From NCBI GenBank assembly GCA_022702705.1, contig CM040421.1, positions 75,386,121 to 75,450,120 of the forward strand: a stretch of DNA of 64,000 bases. Reading direction: 5' to 3'. The stretch comes from Papilionanthe hookeriana x Papilionanthe teres. Lineage: Eukaryota; Streptophyta; Magnoliopsida; Asparagales; Orchidaceae. Shown piece after piece: positions 24,931 through 36,515 of the stretch. The notes under the pieces are model-generated. The model was not told the origin of the DNA, did no database searches, and worked only from the letters and a program-made list of their open reading frames with translations. The position numbers were made by a program, and so were the translations under genes. Each line of letters starts with the position of its first letter. Positions within the stretch are counted from its first letter, which is position 1.

Positions 24931-24946
24931 TGGCACCGTTTCCGAG
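24931..24946 (+). promoter_or_regulatory. Primer binding site of element A
   Basis: TGGCACCGTTTCCGAG lies just after ATCAAGTTTT. It is a slightly mutated form of the TGGCGCCGTTGCCGGGG site typical of Athila/Tat elements (tRNA-Asp type, from memory). A second, more degraded copy (AAGTTTTTGGCATCCG) begins at 24836, 88 bp upstream. Confidence 0.75.
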
Positions 24947-25060
24947 GAGATTAATTAAAATATTGTTTAATGAAAGTTTAAAAAAAATTAAATTTTTACC
25001 TTTTTCCTTGTTTTTGTTAGTGTGTTTTATTTTATTTTATTTTGTTTTGTTTAGTTGTGT

Positions 25061-26560
25061 ATGCGTAGTTCAGGTTCTAAAAGACTTGTGCCTTACGATT
25101 TTGAAATAGAAAGAACTATAAGAAAAATCAAAAAAATTAAAAATATAAAAAACCACAAAACTATTTAAGAAATGACGAATTAAAATGTTGAAATCTATCA
25201 AGATTTCAGACCTTTAAGAGATTATGCTAACCCTACAGTAGATGAACTTCATGGTAGTATTCAAAACCCTGTTGTGAGGCCTAATTTATTTTAACTTAAA
25301 CCTGCTATTATCCAGATAGTATTAAATAGTTAGTTTGGGAGAGCACTAACTGAAGATCCTAATTTACATCTTGCCAATTCTCTCGAATTTTGTGCTACTT
25401 TTAAATACGATGGGTTTTCAAACGATGCTCTTAGACTTAGACTTTTTCTTTTCTCACTGAGTGAAAAGGCTAAGATATGGTTAAACTTGTTAGCACCTGG
25501 ATTTATTATAACTTGGAGTGATTTAGAGCAGAAATTCCTTATTAAATATATTCCACCATCAAAGACTGTGAAGTTTAGAAATGACATTACATCTTTTAGT
25601 AAGTTTGAAGGGGAATCTATTTATGAAGTATGGGAACATTTTAAAGATCTCCTAAGAAAGTTTCCACATCATTCGATACCAGATTGGATAATAATTTAAA
25701 CCTATTACAATGGATTAGTTTGATCTCTTAGATCTATTGTCGATGCCACTGCTGGTGGTTCATTGATGCCTAAAAAGTTTACTGATGCTTATGCTTTAAT
25801 TAAAGAAATGACTACTGATAATTTTCAATGGTCTTCTGAAAGGTTAAATCCTAAAAAGCAAGCCAAAAATTTTTGAAAATGATGCTTTTGTGATGCTAGC
25901 GAATCAAGTTGCTGCAATTTCAAGGAAGATACACCAATTTGGAATGAAATTTTCTCAGCCAATTTCCATGATTGAAGAAAAGTCATTACGCCAAATGGTT
26001 GATTCTCAAACATCATTGGAAACTTTGAATGCCATAAATAAACTTAATAACCCATATTTGAATTATTATATCCCGGGTTGGAAGAATCATCCAAACTTTA
26101 ACTGGAATACCAATAATCAGGATGGTAGTAATCAACAATGGGGAAACAACCAAGTAAACCCATTATGGAACTAGAACAACCAAGGAAATAATAATTATAG
26201 ACCAACCTATCTTCCAGGTTTTAGTAATGCTTCACAATTTAAGTAGAATAAGTTGTCTATTGGAGAAGTGGTGTTATAAATGGGAATTCAATTGCAAAGT
26301 CAAGGAGCAACAATTAGAAATATTGAGAATCAATTGGGACAGATTGACAATTCATTAAGTAATAGATCCTAAAGAACACTTCCTAGTAATACAGAAGTAA
26401 ATCCAAGAGACAAGAATAAAGAGCAAGTAAAAGCTATTCAATTGAGAAGTGAAAGAGAGTTGAAAGGTAGAGTTCAAAAAGAGATTGAAGTAGAGAAAGA
26501 AGAGATTGAAGAATCAAAAAGGATGCTCAGAAAGGTTTGGAATGATCTATTTCTCCACCT
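25061..26560 (+). pseudogene. Athila-type gag of element A
   Basis: The start is taken at ATG 25061 (MRSSGSKRLVPYDFE), the first ATG after the PBS in the gag frame. The Retrotrans_gag domain covers about 25340-25830: LEFCATFKYDGFSNDALRLR, SEKAKIWLNLLAPG, TWSDLEQKFLIKY, PPSKTVKFRNDITSF and YEVWEHFKDLLRKFPHHSIP. A frame change near 25870 leads to the second part (NPYLNYYIPGWKNHPNFNW), then LPSNTEVNPRD and AIQLRSER before the protease. Several in-frame stops are present. Function in the family: capsid and nucleocapsid of the virus-like particle. No CCHC knuckle was seen. Confidence 0.85.
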
Positions 26561-27137
26561 AAGATTGATTTAGAAAAGCCACCACCTCCATTTCCTAAAA
26601 GACTTCGACAACAAAATTTGATAAGCAATTTTCAAAGTTCTTGGAAATTTTTAAGAAGCTTACAATCAATATTCCATTTGCTAAAGCCTTAGAATAAATG
26701 CCAAGCTATGTGAAATTTATGAAGGATATTCTCATCAGAAAAAGGAAGTTTGAAGATAATGAAACTGTTGCACTTAGTGAGGAGTGCAGTGCAATAATTC
26801 AGAAAAAACTTCCTCAAAAACTTAAAGATCATGGTAGTTTCACAATTCTATGTGCGATCTGAGACATATTTTATGGGAAAACTTTATGTGATTTAGGTGA
26901 AAGCATTAACCTTATGCTATTATCTATATTCAAAAGACTGGGATTAAGAGAGATAACCCCAACTACTGTAACTCTACAATTACTGATTGTTCAATCACTT
27001 ATCCTAAAGGAGTTATAGAAGATCTTTCAGTTAAGGTGGATAAATTTATTTTTCTTGTTGGTTTCATTGTGTTAGATATGGAGGAAGGTAAAGAGATACC
27101 CATAATTTTAGGTAAACATTTCCTAGATGCTCGATAG
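26561..27137 (+). pseudogene. Athila-type protease of element A, truncated
   Basis: Sequence in order: FAKALE, MKDILIRKRKFEDNETVALSEECSAIIQ, LKDHGSFTI, then the retropepsin part CDLGESINLMLLSIFKRLGL, TLQL, GVIEDLSVKVDKFIFLVGFIVLDMEE and IPIILGKHFLDAR. The active-site triad reads DLG, the usual Athila form. The frame runs into the LTR of element B at about 27140, so everything downstream was displaced by that insertion. Confidence 0.85.
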
Positions 27138-27140
27138 ATG

Positions 27141-28642
27141 TGTGACAGGTTCAGGGCGAATGCGTATAACTATATAAATGTTTAATCAGTATAAAAATAG
27201 TATTCAATAATAGCAAGTTACCCCTTTTATCAACGCAAGTATACGTATCATTCAAGTAATACAGGGCTCTAATGGAGTCCTAGATATCGATCCCACAGAG
27301 AAGTTAGAGATTATGAACTAATTTTAGCAGATGCAATTACTATCTAGTATACGGAAATAAAGAACACTTACACTAAGCTCTATTTCTAATTTTTGAATGG
27401 AAGATTGCAATTTAGAAAATTATCTCTCCCCTTGTTTAAGAGAATTAAGTGAATGGATAATCAAAATAGTAATTTTTTATATTGTGCCAAATAGGAGCAT
27501 TCCTATTCTTTACCCTTTAGTCCAGGCATAAAGAATATTGACTAATCCTATGCTTGGTTACTGAATCTGCGGCTAGGCTGGGAGGATACCGGCTCTCACT
27601 TCGGAGCTCCCACGTTCCCCTCGCCTGAGGGCTAACATCTACACTTCAGCACCCTAACAATAGGACCAAATTGAAGATTTTAGTCTGTCACTCTAAAATA
27701 TCCAATTCTACGACCAATAAATAATATTTCCCTATTTATTTGAACCCTCCTTTCAAGGCTTTTGCTTTCCCTGAATCTTGGATGTAATCTTTACTTTAGT
27801 TGTGAAATCAACTGATTTTAATAGTTTAATTGGCCAAATTGAAAGTAAATTAAGATTTAAGTAAAAAATTATCAGAATTTTTATTTAATATTTTAGGCAT
27901 AACTAATTCAATTTTCCATTTCACAAAATGTCAAAAACAAGGAGAAAGACAGAGAAAAACTACTCAGAATGCACAGGAAGAATAACACAAAACTTGGATT
28001 TCATATAAAGTTAAAGTTATAAAACAATAGACAAAACTTATCTCAAATTTTCTCCCCAAGCAGACTCCTTGAAGTTCATTTGACTTTTCCTTCTTGTACA
28101 ACACACTCAATTAAACTCACTAATATACTCTCTAGAACACTCTTACACACTAATTACACTAATTAGACACTTAAAAATGACACACCAATAACAAAAAAAA
28201 GACACACATTTGACCTAAAATTGTCTCTATTTAAAGAAGAAGAAAGATTTCCAATGGTTGCTTAAGTACCTCTTCAAAAAACGTCCAAATTCAATGTATC
28301 TTGCTTGAACCGACCTTCTCGCCGTCGGCAGGCTCGTTGGCGCCGTCGACAGGCTTCTAGAACATAGGCCAACTGCTCAGGCTCCCTGTCGGCGGGCTCC
28401 TTTATAATATATTCAAATGCTCTTGGGAAAAACACGCTGTCGGCGGCCTATTGCTCGCCGTTGGCGGGCTAGTTCAATTTTTTCTCTTTTAGTCCTTTTT
28501 ATTCCAGATTCGCTCCTTTTTCCATCTTTTTGCTCCATTACCTATAAATCTTCATACCTGCAATAAAACATAAAAAATATCTTTCTTTAAAGTGCAATTT
28601 CATCAAAAGTTAATATAAAATTGGTATGAATTTCTCAATACA
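27141..28642 (-). repeat. 3' LTR of Athila element B
   Basis: On the minus strand it starts TGTATTGAGAAATTC at 28642 and ends ...CCTGAACCTGTCACA at 27141, so it is bounded TG...CA and is about 1.5 kb. The right end was set where similarity with A's LTR begins; a few bases of uncertainty remain at 27139-27141 because of the repeated TGTG. It contains the CTGTGGGATCGATATC ... ACGTATACTTGCG block near its 3' end. A CCGTCGGCGG-type GC-rich cassette lies at about 28315-28475. Confidence 0.75.
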
Positions 28643-30541
28643 TTTTTCTCTGGTAAAAAATTCCTTAAACTTAACTATTAATTGTCTTCAAGTAATCTTG
28701 ATACTACATAAAAGTAATGATTATTTTGTAGTAAAACATTAATTCAGAAATACTATGAATTTGATTTAAATAAATATTATAGTAAAGTTTATTAGAAAGA
28801 TTTTTAAATAATTAAATTAATTCTATAGATGTAAGATTATTTAGTCATTAAGTCTAAGATTTCTAGTCTTTTATTTATTTCAAGAATGACTATATATTAC
28901 AATATTAAATTACTTAGGATATTTAGATGATAGGAAATTCATGAAAACACTACTTAGTAAAATACTTATCCATATATATAAGTTCAGAAATGTAACTGAG
29001 TTTACCTTTTTGGTTGATTTAAATGAAGCCAATTTTTTATAAGACATCTCCTCAAGCTTCTTCTCACTTTTTTTTTTCTTTTTATTTGGATTGTATTTCA
29101 ATCCTATTATTATTTTTTTTCTTTTCTTTTCAGGGATTGTTTTTCAATCCTTCTTTTTCTTTTTCAAGTGAGGATTACTGTATCTGGATAGCCTCTTAAT
29201 AATTTTGAACTTCATTTTTCTCTTCTTAAATTTGAAACTTGAAACATTTCTTTACCTTATATGTATTTCATAGTTTTCACTTCATTGAGTTTCAATCTTT
29301 TCTTTCTCAACTATATATTTATGAATTTAATATCTTAAAATATAGTTTTCCTTACGTTAAATAGTTAACTATATTCTTATCCTTTTATTCCAAATATCTT
29401 AATTTACCAAATTAGTTTAATCATAAAAAAATATTTCTTTTAACTTTCTATAATAATTAAATAAATTAATTCTAGTTTATTGAATTAAATTCACTACAGA
29501 AAATCATTTTTATAATAATTTTTGAAAATATAAAATTGAGAACATTTAATAGTTAAATTTTTGTTTTTCCCTCCCCCAAACTTAAATTTTTCTATCTAAT
29601 CATATAGGGTGAAAAGAAAACATACTGTAAACTTAAATCATACCTTCGTGCTCTAGGTATTTCTCTTTTTGAAGTTCTGCAGGTTCTTTTCATTACATAA
29701 TTAAGCTGTACTGTCAATAATTTTCTACACATATAACATTAGAGAATTTGCGGGGTAAGGAAATTTTGAAATAAGTACAAAATACTAACACAATTTCTTA
29801 CTACATTTAATTATTTTACCTATTACAGTACTAAGCACAATTAACACAACATCCACATACATTTTACTAATTTAATTTCAGAGTTACAATCACGGTCTGG
29901 AATGTAAAAATTCAACAACTACACTGATGTAAATAACTTACACAACAAAGTTTTAATGACTTACACAACATAATAATCAAAATACATAAACTAAACAACA
30001 GTACTGAATTGAAGAAAATAAACAAACACATAACACTAGTATCTAATTGTCGAATCTAATCTACTGTGATTATATACTATTTTAACTCAAATAAATTCAC
30101 ACAACAGGAAACATCACAAATTTTATATAAAATCCAAGTGTTAACAATATTCGTACACAACATTACTAATAAGGTATTTTCTCATCCTTAATACATCAAA
30201 TTCAGCGTTGCAATCCAAACCACATAACTCAAAACGCTGAAAACAAACAAACAATGCATAATCTCATATATACTGAGATCAAATATCAAAAGTGCAGATT
30301 TCATAAAATTAAATTCAAACTAACACAACACATAAACAAATATGAACGTCTTCTACTCGTCAGGATCAGTGCTAAACTCATCTCTGATATCACCGATAGA
30401 ACGTAAATGAACGAATAGATTGTAGAAGAATTTGTAAGGAAACTCTTCAGTAGAATCTTCTTCTATCCATCCTTTCTTTCTCATAAGTCATATGAAACTA
30501 GCTTCAAGATGTCCAGAATGATTGAAGTGTTCTTTCATCCT
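28643..30541 (-). other. Element B 3' untranslated region
   Basis: This AT-rich non-coding sequence lies between the post-pol ORF and the 3' LTR. Two purine tracts occur on the minus strand: TTTGGGGGAGGGAAAAAC at about 29563-29580 and CCAGAGAAAAATG next to the LTR at about 28643-28656. The latter is the candidate polypurine tract by position. Confidence 0.5.
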
Positions 30542-31510
30542 CTAGTCAATATGATCAAATAAATCAGAGATGTTATTAATTGGATTCATCACGTTTTGTA
30601 CGTCTTTTTCCAGCCCTTTGAGTTTTCGTATGATCAGATCAGTTTTATCAGTCAAGGGCCTGATTGAAAAGGAACTCTGAGATGTTTGATCCACAATAAT
30701 GGCTCCATCGTTATCATCATCCAGTGTAGGAAACATATCAGTTGGATCTAAAGGTTTCCAAGGCAGAAGTACCTTCTCCCATGCTTCATATGAAACTTGG
30801 TACTGACTACATAGTGCAAAAATTGTAGAAGGATGTCCAAGCCCATAAATTGATCCATGAACAATCAGGCCTAAAGCAGACTTCACAATAATCAAACCAA
30901 CATCAATAGGTAGTCCCACTTGAATACAATAATTCAGAATTCTACACTCCTTAGAAACTTTATTGACCCTCATAGTGGGTAATAGTTTTGAAGAAATAAA
31001 GAAGTGCAAGTGTTTAGAAACGAGGTTTAGAAGTGATGTAGAAAAACTAACATACCCATCTCTTCTTGTTTCCCAATCTTTCGCTTCATCAGTCAAATAA
31101 CGATAGATCTCATTCATATTATTCCTTGTAGGGACAAAGTTGGAGTAGTGGCAAACGGGTGTATTCTCAATTGAATATAACTCATTAATTCTAGAAGGAG
31201 TGAAAGTTACTCATCTGCCTCGCACATAGATGACTCTGTTGTTGATTCCGTGTAGATTGGAATATAATTCTTTTACCACAGAGATGACTACTACAAAAAT
31301 GGTATAGCACAATACTTCCCAACGTCGTCGCACAATCATCTCCTCGATAGGCATTGTCAAATTCTTCACTCCTCTATACACAAATCCTCGTTCCTTGATC
31401 AATCTCTTTTTCATCATTACCTTATTAAAGATTCGCTGAGCCTCGTAACTGATAAATTTTCTTCGATTGAACACTCAAGATCTAGGGATTTCAAGGTGAT
31501 TGGATGTCAT
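30542..31510 (-). pseudogene. Athila post-pol ORF (putative plant transposon protein domain)
   Basis: The start is taken at ATG 31510-31508 (MTSNHLEIPR). One frame runs to TAG 30542, broken only by TGA at 31477-31475 and TGA at 31213-31211. Visible blocks: FNRRKFISYEAQRIFN, LIKERGF, IVRRRWEVLC, VVKELYSNL, NNRVIYVRG, INELYSI, HFFISSKLLPT, KECRILNYCIQVGLPIDVG, ALCSQYQVS. This is the domain annotated as 'putative plant transposon protein' in many plant retroelements; in Athila it follows integrase in the env position. Its function is unknown. There is no signal peptide or clear membrane segment. The solo LTR D sits 50 bp upstream of the start. Confidence 0.8.
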
Positions 31511-31554
31511 AATGATGAGTTTTGGTGGAGTTTCACATAGTTTTTAGGAAGTAG

Positions 31555-31559
31555 ATAGT
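31555..31559. repeat. Target site duplication of solo LTR D, left copy
   Basis: ATAGT directly precedes TGTTGGCA. The matching ATAGT lies at 38878-38882. Confidence 0.9.
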
Positions 31560-33689
31560 TGTTGGCATATTTTTAGGTTATGTGTTTTATTTTGAAAAGG
31601 GGGTCGCCTACAGAAATTGTCGGCGAATTTTCATATTTAATTTAAATATATATATATATAGTTTAAAAGATAACATTTGATTTTTGAAAGTAATTTTAAG
31701 TTTAAAAGTTTTAAGATATGAAATCAAACCGATCTCACATCCCAAATAGTTTATATAAACGAGCACCGCACCATGAACCGTGTATCTATCCCGAAGAATA
31801 GACACACTCGCTCGATGATGGGGCTCGATTAAATAAACTAGGAGATTTATGACATCCGTTTGGTCTGCGAACCAATTTTATAAGCTGACAAGTTCCCCTG
31901 CTTAATATAAATGAATTAAACAGGGTTTATATTACCTGGGTTCTTAGAATTCCCTATAAGGGCAAGCCCCCATAGTTAATTACATCTTAAGTGACGGGAA
32001 TCACCTAAGAAAACTCTCGATAATAATCGGTAGTTCTCGCTCTCAAGAATTTTAAAGTTTAAGTTTTCGAGGATTGAATTTTTGAATTTCAATAGGGAAC
32101 GGATCAAATTTGGAACATTTTATTTTGGGAATTCAAAGGAAGAAAGGTAGGAGAAATCACAGATTCGAAGCGAACTTCGGTAATTTCCCGACTATCCTAT
32201 TGTTTGGCTTGAATTTAGGAAAGTCCTATTGTTTATTTAATGTTTTGATCTTGCCAATTTTAATTAATTAGGACTTATATTCGTATGACATGATCATACA
32301 AATAGCCTCGAAGATATGAGGGTTTATGTCGTGTCGAACGACTGCCTCGGAGTCCTAAGACCGGTTAGGGCTTAATTTGCAATGCAAATGCCTAACAAAA
32401 GGTTGAGGATTTATGTTGCACTAGGCGAACTACCTCGAAGTCCTACGGTTTGGTTATTTAATTCTAAGAAGGTTTTGTTGATGTAGATTCCAGTTTTGCT
32501 GATGACGATGTCCGTGCTGCCCACCATGCTCCGAGCTCCTTATTGCAGAGGTTTAGTTTTAGAAGATTGTAATCAAAAGAGAAGAGAAGAGTTTGGTTTT
32601 AGAAATCTTAAAGTCCAAGTGTTTTTTTATGTTTTAATTAAAACAAATCTTAAAGTTGGTTATAACAACACCGGTTAAGATCCCACAGTTCCATCCTTCC
32701 GGCATCGTTATTTTTATCGGATTCACTTAGTCCAGATGAATTTGCTAAACTCAACAAAATGAGTTCCACACTTTCATTTAGACCGTGGGAAATCCCATTA
32801 GCAACACGTAGGTTACATCATCCGAGGTATTCCCGATCATCCAACAAGACGTTTTAATTTAGTTGTAGTTGTAGTTTTGTTGTTTTGTTTGTGATTAAAT
32901 TTTGAGTTGTTTTATATTTTGAAATATTGTGGCGGTGAATTTTATCTTGCAATGACTTTTAATTTAGTTTTGGTTTTGGTTTTAGGGGCTATCCTAAAGG
33001 TGTGGGTTTTCATGCAACGAGTTGTTTATCATGCAAGAAAAGTAAAGTGCATTTGCAATAAAGTAAATTGCAAGGAGGTAAATTGCAATAAAATAAAAGC
33101 GTACCCGGAGGGTCTTCCCGTCATCCCAAGCTACACTTAAACACAATTTAGGATATTTAATCATTTAAAGCAAGTTCCTAGGTAAAGCTAAGGGAAGGGT
33201 TATGGTTTTCTACCAAGGTCCTACTCCTATAGCTAGTTATCTCCTATAACGTCTAGGTTCTTGTGTTTTGGTTTGAGGATGATTTTTTTCATCAAAGAAC
33301 AATTAAGTTCAATTGTTCTTATAAACATCCTATCATATTGAGGAAGTGCTTAAGACGAATCTTAAACATCTTTTCAGTACCTCTAGGATTGTTTTAAGTC
33401 CAAGAGAATTTAATTATACAAAATGAATTAATCATCCAGGAGTTCAAGTTTTGTTATCTTGCTCAATGAACTAGGACATTTGAATATCCTATGAGTGAAG
33501 TAACACTTCACTTAACACTCCATTTAGGAGTTATGACAACATGAGCTTTTGAGGGCAAATTAATGTTCAAGTGATTTGTGATTTAATTTAATTTCAATTA
33601 ATGGGTTTAAGTTTGGAATAGTGTTCAAGTTGTTTTAGATTTATTTTGAATTCTTTATGTCTTTGGTGATGTTATATTTAATTCAATTT

Positions 33690-33835
33690 AATTTAATTTT
33701 AGTTTAATTTAATTTGGTTTAGTTTTACTTTCAATTTAATTTAATTTAATTTAATTTAATTTAGTTTAATAAATTTTAATTTAATTTAATTTAATTTAAT
33801 TTTAATTTAATTTAAATTTTTAATTTTAATTTAAT
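33690..33835. repeat. (TTTAA)n-like pentanucleotide array in solo LTR D
   Basis: Repeated TTTAATTTAA words. The homologous place in the 5' LTR of C (about 44845-44900) has a shorter AAATT run. Confidence 0.8.
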
Positions 33836-36507
33836 ATTTTATATCTCTTTTTTTTATATTTTAAAGATGGTTTAATTTAATTATTAAAGTATTAATTTAA
33901 TTGAAATTTTGGAAGGATTTAATTTAAATGTTTTAATCTTTAATTTAATTTAATGATTAAGTCTTTTAATATTTTAAATCTTGAATTTGGATTATCATTT
34001 TAATTAGGAATTAAATGTTATTGAGGTGATTAATTTAGGGATTTTTTTATATTAAAGAATAAATCTCTTCCAAATAATATCCCTATTTTAATAATTCCAA
34101 TTTTTTTATTATTCTTCCAAGTTTAATTAATCATTTAATTAAGGTTTATTTTAATTATTTTTAAATTATTTGGTAGGTTTCTACCCTTTAATTACCTAAG
34201 TTTCAAACATCCAAAATCAACTTAGCATCAAATATTTTACCCACCCTTTTAATTAAACCTAAAATTTTTTAATTATAGGTTAAAATTTTAATTACCATTT
34301 TGCCCTTTAAGCTTACTAATTTCATAACTCACTAAATGGAGCTTAAATGAATTTGAAATTTTTATGTGACTTCACTCATATGTCAATCAAGACATTAGAG
34401 GAGAAAATGTGATTTTTCTGTATTTAATTTATTTATGTAATTATTTTTAGTGGAAAATAGGGATTTTCAAGGAAAATTTAATAATATGACCAAGGGAAAG
34501 TTTCTATCCTTAAGAAAATTATGGTACATTCCTAATGACCAGAGGACCACGTGGACCAATTTTGGTGATTTTTTGAATTATATTATTTTTATTATAATTA
34601 TTTTGAATTTTGGAGTATTAATTAATTTAAAAATAAAATAAAGGTTGAAAAATGAATTTTATATTTTTCAAAAATCTCTCTGATATCAAGGAAACCAGAG
34701 AACCAATTTTCATAATTTTCTAATTTTTCTTTGATTTATTAGAATTATTTTAGTGGAAATGCTAGAAAATACATTTTTTTATATTTTAAAATTACCTTAT
34801 CTCATCATAGAGACTTAAGAAAAATATGGGGTTTGTTCCTAAATGATTAAAATTCAAAATTTGATATTTTGGTGAATATTATTATTTTTGTGATTTTTAT
34901 TATTTTTTAATTATTAAAAATATTAAAATAATGTAAAAAATCAACTTTTTTAGAAAATTGCAATTTTATTTTTCTTAAATTTCCCTGATATCAGAGAGGC
35001 TCCAAAACCAATTTGGTGAATTTTTGAAAATTATTTTGAAAGTTATGAATTTTTGAAGTTTAAGTTTGGCTAAATGGCTTAATCAACCCATTTGATAGGG
35101 CTAACCAAATCCATTTGACTTCAAACTTTTATGGTGGGTTCCTCTGATCTTAAAGGTCAGTGGAGAATTGATTTCAAGTCAATTTGATGTATGATTAGCT
35201 CTAATTAATTAAAGCTCCATTTTGGGTGTTTAAGCCAATTAGGGTTATTACAAGTGAGTTAACTCAAAAACCATTTTTCCTAGGGTCCTCTGGTCATAAG
35301 AAACATCACCAAATTTTCCTAGAATTTATTTCACAACATGCTAATTACTAGAATTAAAATACTCAGAATAGTGACCTAGAATTGAAAAATCAATAACTCT
35401 TCATAGGGGTGGCCTCTGACTTTGGAAAATTCAGGGAATGTTCCCAAATTCAGAGGCTTCAAAAGCCCTATGGTCTCATACCATGGTGAATTGTATACAT
35501 GCATGGAGAATTGAAATAGTGCAGAGAGTAAATAAATGATTAAAAATAAAATACTTATGAAATTAAATGATTTCTTTTCCACATTATTCTCCTCTGTTCA
35601 CTGAGCAAGAGGGTATTTTTATTTTATTTTTCTGATTTTCCTACACAAAGTTATGCATTTTTAAAGTTTAGGGAATTAAATAAATAGGAAAAAACCTATT
35701 TTTCTACTTAAGTGACACGGCGCCAGCTCAACCTCGGCAGCTCCGAACGCACACGCGTCATCTTCTGATTCGGCGCCGCCATCCGACTCAGAGCTCCAGG
35801 GCCCCGCGGTTCATGCACCATCGCGCTGTCCGGCTTGATCCAGACCGTCCGCTCGATACACGCTCGATCCGACGGCTCCCAGTCATCGTCTACGACTGGT
35901 GTGCACCCGTAACCGTCAACCTTCTAACCCTAATTTCTCACTCGATTCTCAACGGATTTTCGTGTTCTTATGCTCTATGGATTCGTCTTGAGGAGACGAA
36001 CACATCCATATGGTAAACATGTATTAAAATTGACTCAAATTAAATAGAGAATCTCTGTAAGCTCGGGAAGAAGAGTGAGTCCATACCTTTGCTCAGAGAA
36101 GTGAAGCTTCGATCTGAGAGTTGTGTCACCTTCGATTGGCTCCAAGCAAGCTCCAGATGAAGTCCCTTTGGCTGGTGAATTATCCAGGTATGATTTCGAC
36201 CACAGCCGATTACAAAGCTTGGAGTCTGGAACAGATGGGTGGCCTGGAGAGGGGGCTTTCACTGGGGAACTCCTTCTCTTGACCTTGTGCAGGTGTGGGT
36301 GAGTTTAATTTGAATTTGGTGGAGAGTTGGGAGATGTCCTGTTTTTGGGTGGAATTTTGGCTGAGAAATTGAGCTCTTTTGGTGAGGATTAGGGCAAATT
36401 GTCTCTGGGGATCAACTGCACTAAGTATGGAGAGTGGTCTGGAGGAATTTTGGCAGGGTTTCAGTAAGGTCTGGTTCAACACCTCCTCATGGCCGAGAGA
36501 GGTGAGG

Positions 36508-36515
36508 TTTAAATA
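36508..36515 (-). promoter_or_regulatory. TATA box of LTR D
   Basis: CTATTTAAAC on the minus strand lies 2362 bp from the LTR start, the same place as in the other two copies (2366 and 2367 bp). Confidence 0.65.

Larger units (their letters stand above)
23139..27140 (+). mobile_element. Athila-type Ty3/gypsy element A, left part
   Basis: Order: LTR (23139 to about 24924), PBS, gag, protease. The protease then stops at the first base of the minus-strand LTR of element B. The gag and protease motifs are of the Athila type. A's RT, integrase and 3' LTR should lie beyond B, outside the window. The LTR start was set where similarity to B's LTR begins. Many stops and frame changes show that the copy is old. 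Confidence 0.8.

Noticed and set aside
27150..31600. tRNA or other RNA genes in the AT-rich non-coding stretches
   Set aside because: No cloverleaf-like A/B box arrangement or conserved small RNA sequence was seen. The GGTTC-containing stretches here belong to LTR ends.
34450..34641. Short frames in the AT-rich part of solo LTR D as coding
   Set aside because: No similarity, and the homologous stretch in LTR C is not open.
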